Assembly (NCBI GenBank): GCA_964496975.1
Contig: CAZCBN010000130.1
Span: 1-9,074, forward strand
DNA length: 9,074 nt
DNA from: CAZCBN01 sp964496975
GTDB lineage: Bacteria; Planctomycetota; Phycisphaerae; Phycisphaerales; UBA1924
Direction: 5' to 3'
Shown here: positions 1 through 6,000 of the stretch, in pieces
How the letters are laid out: every line of letters starts with the position of its first letter
How positions within the stretch are numbered: position 1 is the first letter of the stretch
Notes under the pieces: generated by a model
The model's input: only the letters and a program-made list of their open reading frames with translations
Databases searched by the model: none
Told to the model about the DNA's origin: nothing
Translations under genes and position numbers: made by a program

Positions 1-87
1 GGGGGGGCGCGGTGGTCGCGGTAGGCTGCGGCGAGGGTCCGGGGCGGGGCGGTCCGGCGTCCGGGGCGCGGACGGAAAGGTGCAGCG

Positions 88-591
88 ATGGCGACGGAAA
101 GCGTGGCGGCGTGGACGGCGTTGCTCGGCAGCGTTCGGGCGGCGGCGGAGCGGGCGGGCGTGTTCGGGGCGTGCCGGGTGCAGGGGGACCGGCTGGTGTG
201 CGAGGCGAAGGCGTCGGCGGAGCCGGCGGAGTACCGCCTCGAACAGGTCGGTGGCCGCTGCTGGGTGTCGCTCGTGATGAAGGACCGCTGGCAGAGCGAG
301 TCGATCGAGTCGGACCTGATGCACACGGGCGACAAGTTGGAAGAACTGATCGAAGAAGAACTCGCGGAGCTGGGCTACGAGGGCCCGCACGGCGCGGATG
401 GGTCGGTCGGTCTCCGTTTCGAGCACTTCCGTTCGGATGAGATGCTTTTCACGTTCCGGACGCCGGTGCCGACGGGTGCGAGCGGTTTCGGCGGTGAAGA
501 GGCGGCGCGGGCGGCGACGATGTTTTTGCTCGCGTATGAGGCTTGCTTCCGGAATCTTGGCGACATGAGCGCACAGGACGTGGAAGAATGA
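88..591 (+). CDS. Conserved-looking hypothetical protein, 167 aa, cytosolic
   Basis: I do not recognise this family. The 167-residue protein has no signal peptide or membrane segment. Its composition is acidic, with a charged helical stretch near residues 80-97 (DKLEELIEEELAEL) and alternating strand-like segments before and after it (WVSLVMKDRW at about 58-67, LRFEHF and MLFTFRTPVP at about 109-127). It ends in an Ala-rich helix and an acidic tail. A small alpha/beta fold such as the YbjN or type III chaperone-like class would fit this pattern, but that is only a guess. The ATG at 88 is preceded by AAGG at 77-80 with a 7-base spacer. Codon positions show the strong G/C third-base bias of a real gene, unlike the overlapping frame starting at base 12. 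The glycosyltransferase starts 84 bases after the stop on the same strand, so the two may be cotranscribed. Confidence 0.75.
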   Translation: MATESVAAWTALLGSVRAAAERAGVFGACRVQGDRLVCEAKASAEPAEYRLEQVGGRCWVSLVMKDRWQSESIESDLMHTGDKLEELIEEELAELGYEGPHGADGSVGLRFEHFRSDEMLFTFRTPVPTGASGFGGEEAARAATMFLLAYEACFRNLGDMSAQDVEE

Positions 592-675
592 GGCGGGCCG
601 GCGCGCCCGGTCGATGAGACGGCGCGTCGGGCGTGGGACGGATGTCTGGGTTCTTCGGAAAGCGAGCGAGGCACC

Positions 676-2187
676 ATGCGAATTCTGATGCTCGGCTGGG
701 AGTTCCCGCCGTTCATCGCGGGCGGTCTTGGGACGGCCTGCCACGGTCTGACGCGAGCGTTGAACAAGGCGGGGCACGAGATTTTGTTCGTGCTGCCCAA
801 GCCGATCGGCGCGGTGACGGCGGAGCACGTGAGCCTGATCGGGCCGGACCGGCTCGCGCCGGTGCTGCTGGGCCCGCGCGAGGCGACGCAGACGGTGTTC
901 CAGGGCGGGGCGAAGGCGGTGGAGCGTCTCGCCGCGGCGGGCGTGCTGCCGAACGTGGCGCCGCCCGAGGCGGCGCAGCGCGCGACGCAGGTGGCCGCGG
1001 CGGCCGGCGCGGCGCGGACGCGCATGTACGAGATCGAGGCCCCGCTCGCCAGCCCGTACAACCAGGGCGGCGCGGCGGCGGGCTCGGCGGCGGCGCAGCA
1101 GCTCAGCGAGATGATCCGGCTGCACGGCGGGGTGAGCGTGTCGGGCGGCGGCGGCGAGGGCGGGCCCGGGGGCTCCGTTCGCGCGGAGACGGCCGAGGAC
1201 CTGATGGTCGCGCTGCAGTCCGTGCAGGTGATGGCGGCGAACGGGCACCAGTACGGGCACGACCTGATGGGGGACGCCGACCGCTACGCGAAGATGGTGG
1301 GGGCGTTGTCGCGCCGGCTGGACTTTGACGTGGTGCACGCGCACGACTGGCTCGCCTTCCCCGGCGGGGCGGCGGTGAAGGCGGCGACGGGCAAGCCCCT
1401 TGTGTGCCACGTGCACGCGACGGAGTTTGACCGCTCGGGCGAGCACATCAACCAGATGGTGTACGACGTGGAGCGGATGGGCATGCACGCGGCGGACCGC
1501 ATTGTCGCGGTGAGCAAGCTGACGCGCGACATCATCGTCGCGCGGTACGGGGTGGACCCGGACAAGATCGACGTGGTCTACAACGGCGTGGTGGAGGCCG
1601 ACCAGCCCCCGCCGGGGATGCGGATCGCGAGCGACGACAAGATCGTGCTGTTCCTGGGCCGGATCACGATGCAGAAGGGGCCCGAGTACTTCATCCGCGC
1701 GGCGAAGCGCGTGCTGGAGAAGATCGAGAACGTGAAGTTCGTGGTCGCGGGCAGCGGCGACATGGCGACGCGGATGATCGAGGAGGCGGCGCACCTGGGC
1801 ATCGGGCACAAGGTGCTGTTCACGGGCTTTTTGCGGGGCAGCGACGTCGACCGCGTCTTCCGCATGGCGGACTGCTACGTGATGCCGAGCGTGAGCGAGC
1901 CGTTCGGGATCGCGGCGCTTGAGGCGATCCAGCGGGAGACGCCCTGCATCATCAGCAAGCAGTCGGGCGTGAGCGAGGTGCTGAGCCACGCGCTGAAGGT
2001 TGACTTCTGGGACGTGGACGACATGGCGACCAAGATCGTTGCCGTGCTGCGGCACCCGCCGCTGAGCCAGACGCTGCGCGAGCACGGGGCCTTTGAGGTG
2101 CGGCGTCTGACGTGGGACGACTCGGCGGAGCGGTGCGTGGAGTCGTACCGGGCCGCGCTCGCGGGGCGTCGGGCGGTGAAGGTCTGA
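676..2187 (+). CDS. GT-B glycosyltransferase, glycogen-synthase-like (GT4/GT5 type), 503 aa
   Basis: Predicted retaining glycosyltransferase that moves a sugar from a nucleotide sugar to a glycan acceptor in the cytosol. The N-terminal domain opens with WEFPPFIAGGLGT (residues 8-20), the glycogen-synthase-like donor-site glycine loop. HAHDW lies at 221-225 and CHVH at 244-247. The C-terminal Glycos_transf_1 domain has VVYNGV near 297-302, GRITMQKG with R329 and K334 (expected phosphate contacts), and the EX7E motif with E408 and E416. True GlgA has Lys-x-Gly-Gly-Leu at the N-terminal loop. Here the Lys position is not Lys, so I do not call it glgA; donor and product stay open. Residues 66-188 are an Ala- then Gly-rich low-complexity insertion absent from typical members, which makes the protein longer than usual. 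The ATG at 676 fits the family N-terminus exactly; a GAGG at 668-671 sits close, 4 bases upstream. The gene converges on the minus-strand gene ending at 2213. Confidence 0.93.
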   Translation: MRILMLGWEFPPFIAGGLGTACHGLTRALNKAGHEILFVLPKPIGAVTAEHVSLIGPDRLAPVLLGPREATQTVFQGGAKAVERLAAAGVLPNVAPPEAAQRATQVAAAAGAARTRMYEIEAPLASPYNQGGAAAGSAAAQQLSEMIRLHGGVSVSGGGGEGGPGGSVRAETAEDLMVALQSVQVMAANGHQYGHDLMGDADRYAKMVGALSRRLDFDVVHAHDWLAFPGGAAVKAATGKPLVCHVHATEFDRSGEHINQMVYDVERMGMHAADRIVAVSKLTRDIIVARYGVDPDKIDVVYNGVVEADQPPPGMRIASDDKIVLFLGRITMQKGPEYFIRAAKRVLEKIENVKFVVAGSGDMATRMIEEAAHLGIGHKVLFTGFLRGSDVDRVFRMADCYVMPSVSEPFGIAALEAIQRETPCIISKQSGVSEVLSHALKVDFWDVDDMATKIVAVLRHPPLSQTLREHGAFEVRRLTWDDSAERCVESYRAALAGRRAVKV

Positions 2188-2200
2188 GAGCGGGGCTCAG
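2184..2200. terminator. Small stem-loop at the convergent gene junction, possible weak terminator
   Basis: CTGAG (2184-2188) and CTCAG (2196-2200) form a 5-bp inverted repeat with a 7-base GC-rich loop. It overlaps the stop codon of the glycosyltransferase and lies just beyond the stop of the minus-strand gene. CTCAGCGGCGT is also directly repeated at 2196-2206 and 2212-2222, so the left arm could pair with either copy. Neither strand has a T-run after the stem, so this is not a standard intrinsic terminator. It is recorded because it is the only structure in the 25-base gap between two convergent genes. Confidence 0.2.
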
Positions 2201-2212
2201 CGGCGTCGGGCC

Positions 2213-3019
2213 TCAGCGGCGTGCGCGGCGGCGGGCGTTGGTGAGCAGGGCCGCGAGCACGATGGCGGCGGCGCCGTGGGGCGCCGGGATCGGCTCCACC
2301 TCGACCTCGATGGTGCCGACGGCGCGGACGAGGCCCAGGCCGTCGAGCGGGCCTCCGGCGGCGGCGAAGGTGCGGGCGTCGAAGCCGTTGTCGCCGCGCT
2401 GGGTGAGGAACCAGAGACCCTGGCCGCCGAGGACGTCGGTGTTGGTGCTGTCGAAGAGGGCGAAGTCGGCGGTGTAGAAGCCCGAGTCGGCGTCGAAGTC
2501 GTGCAGCAGGGTGACGATGTCGCGGTTGAGGTCGACGGCGTCGTCGTCGCCGGCGACGGCGCGGCCCAGCAGCGGGTCCAGGTCGGCGCCGACTTCAAAG
2601 AGCAGGGCGTCGACGAGCGAGCCGCCGACGAGCGCGTTGGCGGGGATGAAGTCGGTGCGGATCATCCACTCGAAGGTGTAGCGGAAGGTGTTGTCGCCGG
2701 TCTTGGTTTCGGTGACGGTGAAGGTGAACATGCCGCCGCCGAGCTGGCTTGGGCCGGTGTTGAAGACGGCCTGGTTGCCCGGGGCGAAGGTGAAGGCGGT
2801 GGCGTTGCCGGAGAGGAGGGCGTCGCCGGCCGCGCTGAGGGCGCGGGCGCTGGCGGTGAAGGTGGAGTTGTCGATGAGTTCGGCGTGGGCGGCGGCGGTG
2901 GCGAGGGCCGCGGCGAGGGCGAGGGCGATGGGGTTCGGCGTGGTGGTGGGGGGCACGGGGTGGCTCCGGTGGGCGGTGTGATCGGGGCGTTGGGCGCGGG
3001 TGGGGTTGGTGTTGGGCAT
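2213..3019 (-). CDS. Exported protein with PEP-CTERM-like C-terminal sorting tail, 268 aa
   Basis: Small secreted protein of unknown function. A hydrophobic signal segment (IALALAAALATAAAHA, about residues 31-46) ends in a good AHA signal-peptidase site just before ELIDNS. The body is beta-rich with several Asp-rich loops and no catalytic motif that I recognise. The last 26 residues have the three-part PEP-CTERM layout: Pro-rich PIPAP, a short Ala/Leu hydrophobic stretch (GAAAIVLAALL), then an Arg cluster (RRRARR). In known systems an exosortase such as XrtA recognises this tail and processes the protein at the cell envelope; no such enzyme is in the window. The ATG at 3019 is chosen because it follows the upstream stop by 8 bases and gives Arg residues before the hydrophobic core, but it has no Shine-Dalgarno sequence. 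A GTG at 2956 with GGAG 7 bases upstream is a serious alternative (247 aa). The frame stays open up to an ATG at 3211, but that start lies inside the upstream gene and is unlikely. Confidence 0.78.
   Translation of the reverse strand: MPNTNPTRAQRPDHTAHRSHPVPPTTTPNPIALALAAALATAAAHAELIDNSTFTASARALSAAGDALLSGNATAFTFAPGNQAVFNTGPSQLGGGMFTFTVTETKTGDNTFRYTFEWMIRTDFIPANALVGGSLVDALLFEVGADLDPLLGRAVAGDDDAVDLNRDIVTLLHDFDADSGFYTADFALFDSTNTDVLGGQGLWFLTQRGDNGFDARTFAAAGGPLDGLGLVRAVGTIEVEVEPIPAPHGAAAIVLAALLTNARRRARR
2964..2967 (-). promoter_or_regulatory. Shine-Dalgarno-like GGAG for an alternative GTG start at 2956
   Basis: On the minus strand, GGAG at 2967-2964 lies 7 bases before a GTG (2956-2954) in frame with the PEP-CTERM-like gene. 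That start would give a short N-terminus (MPPTTTPNP) directly before the hydrophobic core, but without any basic residue. The ATG at 3019 lacks a ribosome binding site but gives a basic n-region. The sequence alone does not settle which is used. Confidence 0.4.
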
Positions 3020-3027
3020 GGGTTGAT

Positions 3028-6000
3028 TTACCACGTGGGGGCCTCTGGGCAGGGGGTGTCCATCGCGGCGAGGAAGTCGAACAGGTCGAAGATGGTCATG
3101 GCGCCGTCGCCGTCGAGGTCGCCGGCGAGGTTGTTCTCGTCGAGCATGCTGAGGAAGTCGAAGAGGTCGAAGATGTCGGCTTCGCCCGAGCGGTTGATGT
3201 CGGCGGGGCACGCGGCGGCGCGGGCCTCGGCGGGGACGCGGGCGTAGACGCGGGCGGGGCGGTCGTTGTTGTCGTCGCTCTCTTCGGTGAGGGCGAGCGC
3301 GGGGTCTGCGGCGGCGGTGAGGTCAAGGGCGCCGGCGGGGAAGACGGGGGGGTTTTCCCAGCGGTAGGTGAGGCCGACGCCGCCGCTGGCGGGGATGGGG
3401 TCGGGGACGATGAGGGTGGCGATGATCTCGGCGGTGTCGTCGCGGGTGATGTCGATCTCGATGCCGGCGGGGGCTTCGCGGCCGCCGCGGTTTTCGATCA
3501 GCACTTCGAGGATCTGGTCGGTGGGGCCGGCGGTGCGGCCCTCGAAGCGGGCGACGATGAGGTCGGGGAGTTGCAGGTCGAGCAGGCTCGCGGTGTTGTT
3601 GGCGCGGTTGGCGTCGGGCTGCGCGTCGTCGGGGTCGACCACGACGAAGACGGTGGGGTCGGGGATGTCGCCCGGCACGGTCCAGTCGGTGGTCGCGTCG
3701 GCGGAGGCGCCGGCGTTCAGCGTCGCGATGGTCTTGCGGGCGATGCTGCGGCCGCCGGTGGCGGGGTCGGCGTCGAAGAACTCGACGACGACGTCGCGGG
3801 CGGTGCGGTCGCCCAGGTTCTGGACGGAGGCGGTGATGGTGACGGCGTCGTTGGCCCGGGGGTTGGGGATGTCGAGCGAGAGGCCGTCGGCCCGGACGGC
3901 GAGGTCGTCGGTGAGGGTGCGGCGGATGAGGGCGAGGTCGGCCTGGCCGAAGGTGGGCTTCTCGCCGAGGTCGATGATGTCGCCGTCGAAGTCGGTCTGG
4001 CTGGCGTCGACGTTCACGGTCTCGATGTCGAGCAGCGCGACGGCGACGTCGCCCGAGGCGGTGACGACCGGGGCGCCGAGGCGCTCGGTGGACTCGTCGT
4101 TGGTGAGCAGGGCGGGCGTGGACCAGGTGCCGGCGGCGGGGTCGAAGACGGTGTAGGCGAGGTCGGTGAGGTCGCCCGAAACTTGCTGCCAGAGCAGGGC
4201 GAGGTCGCCGCCGGGGCCGGTGGCGAGGCGGAAGTCGGCGGCTTCCTGGCGTTCGCCGCCGAGGTCGACGGCGGTGGCGCGGTCGGAGAGGGCGGCGATG
4301 TCGCTCGCGGTCTGGATGCGGCCGGCGTGGTACCAGATGACCATGGGCTGGCCGGTGAGCGGGTTGGTGGCGAAGCGCGGGTGGGTGTCCCAGCCGGCGT
4401 CGTCGGTGATGCGGACGGGCTGGCCCCACGTGACGCCGTCGTAGGAGGCGACGAAGAGGTCGCGGTCGTCGGCGGTGGCGTAGTCGCCGTCCATGTCGGC
4501 GGAGTAGATGATGGTGGCCTCGGTGCCGTTGTAGGTGAGGTCAAACTCCAGCAGCGTGGGGGCCTCGAAGGCGTCCTGCGGCGGGGTGAAGACGGTGCCG
4601 TTGGTGAGGGCGAAGCGGACGCGGTTGGGGCTTGCGTCGGTGCCCTGCTCCAGGCCCGCGTCGTTGGTGATCCAGGCGATCATCGCGGCGTCGCCGTTGC
4701 TGGCGGCGATGCGCGGGGAGTGGTCAAAGAGCGCGTCGTCGGTGAGGCGCTGGCTGGCCCAGGTGTCGGTGCCCGCGTCGTAGACGGCGCCGGAGATCTC
4801 GCTGTCGGCGCGGTAGGTGGCGAGCAGCATGTCGAGCGTGGGCTGGCTCGGGTTGGGGCCGGGGTCGGGCAGGACCGACGCGCCGTCGTGCCAGACGGCG
4901 ACGGGCCGATCGCCCGGCAGCAGCGCGACCTGCGGCGACAGGTCGGCGGTGCCGTCGTCGCTCACCGGCTGAGGGCTGGACCAGGTGCCGGCGGCGGCGT
5001 TGTAGCGCATGTACGCCAGCTCGTTGCGGTTCACGTCGTCGCGCATCGGGTCGTCGGCGATGAAGAGCAGGGTCAGCGAGTCGTCGTTCGACGCGACCAT
5101 TGCGGGGTCGGCGTCGGGGAAGATGTTGGTGAGCAGGGTTTGCTGCGAGACGGACCGGGCGGCGCCGGCGCCTTCGGCGACGCTGGGCTCGCGGAAGGAC
5201 GGGCTGTCATCGGCGACAAAGCGCTGGAAGCCCGCGGGGGAGTGCAGGTAGTCGCGGCTCGGGATCTCGATGTAGGACGCGGAGAGAAGCGATGAGGCTT
5301 CCATCTCCCAGGTGGAGGGGTCGGCGAAGAAGCCGTTGCCCTCGATGAACGGGAAGCGGAACTTCACCTCGGGCGTGGAGACGGAGAAGATGAGGGCGCG
5401 GGCCCGGCCCACGACGGTGACGAAGCCCTCGGCGGAGTCGATCTTGCCGGTGGGGTTGGCGGCGTCGAACTTGAACGAGGCCTTGATGCCGCCGATGGCC
5501 TCGGCCTCGATGCCGCCGATGCCGTCGGCGCCGACGCCCAGCAGGCCGCCGATGCCGATCTCGGGCTGGACTTCGGCTTCGACAAAGGTCGGCAGGGCGT
5601 TGAGGCGGATGTCGCGGACGGTGAGCGACGCTTCGAGTTTGGCCGACGCCTTGCCCTGCGCGTACATGGGCACGCCCAGCACGACGAACGGCACGGGGCG
5701 CGGGGGCAGGCCGATCTTGAACTCGATGGCGCCGGTGAGGCTCGCGCCGTAGTCCCAGTCGGCGATGGGGAGTTGGTAGAAGTAGCGGCCCTTCAGGCCG
5801 ATCTTGCCCTCGAACTCGCTGCCGAGGAGGGCGAACTTGTTGCGGGTGCGGCTGCCGACGGTGCCGCGGCCGCCCTGCTCGGGCTTGCGGACGGCGTTGA
5901 GGCTGCCCATCTCGCCGGTGCCGTCGAGCTTGATCTCGGGCTTGATCTCAAGCTCCGGGGCCCAACCAAAGCCGGAGCCGCCGGAGAAGAAGGGCGGGTC

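Noticed and set aside
12..440. 142-codon plus-strand frame at the left edge
   Set aside because: Gly/Arg-rich frame overlapping the better-supported 88-591 gene, without a plausible start or domain.
3020..3211. Extension of the PEP-CTERM-like gene to an ATG at 3211
   Set aside because: It would overlap the dockerin-coding end of the upstream gene by over 180 bases, and its Arg/Pro/His-rich translation is a frame shadow.
2276..3247. 323-codon plus-strand frame crossing the two exported genes
   Set aside because: Low-complexity Gly/Val/Glu translation, antisense to the PEP-CTERM-like gene, which has a signal peptide and sorting tail.
3323..4429. 368-codon minus-strand frame rich in Arg, His and Pro
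   Set aside because: Out-of-frame reading of the giant gene; the Arg/Pro/His-rich composition is typical of a frame-shifted GC-rich gene.
3571..5295. 574-codon open frame on the plus strand
   Set aside because: Same shadow effect opposite the propeller and CARDB-like regions; Gly/Val/Asp-rich with no domain.
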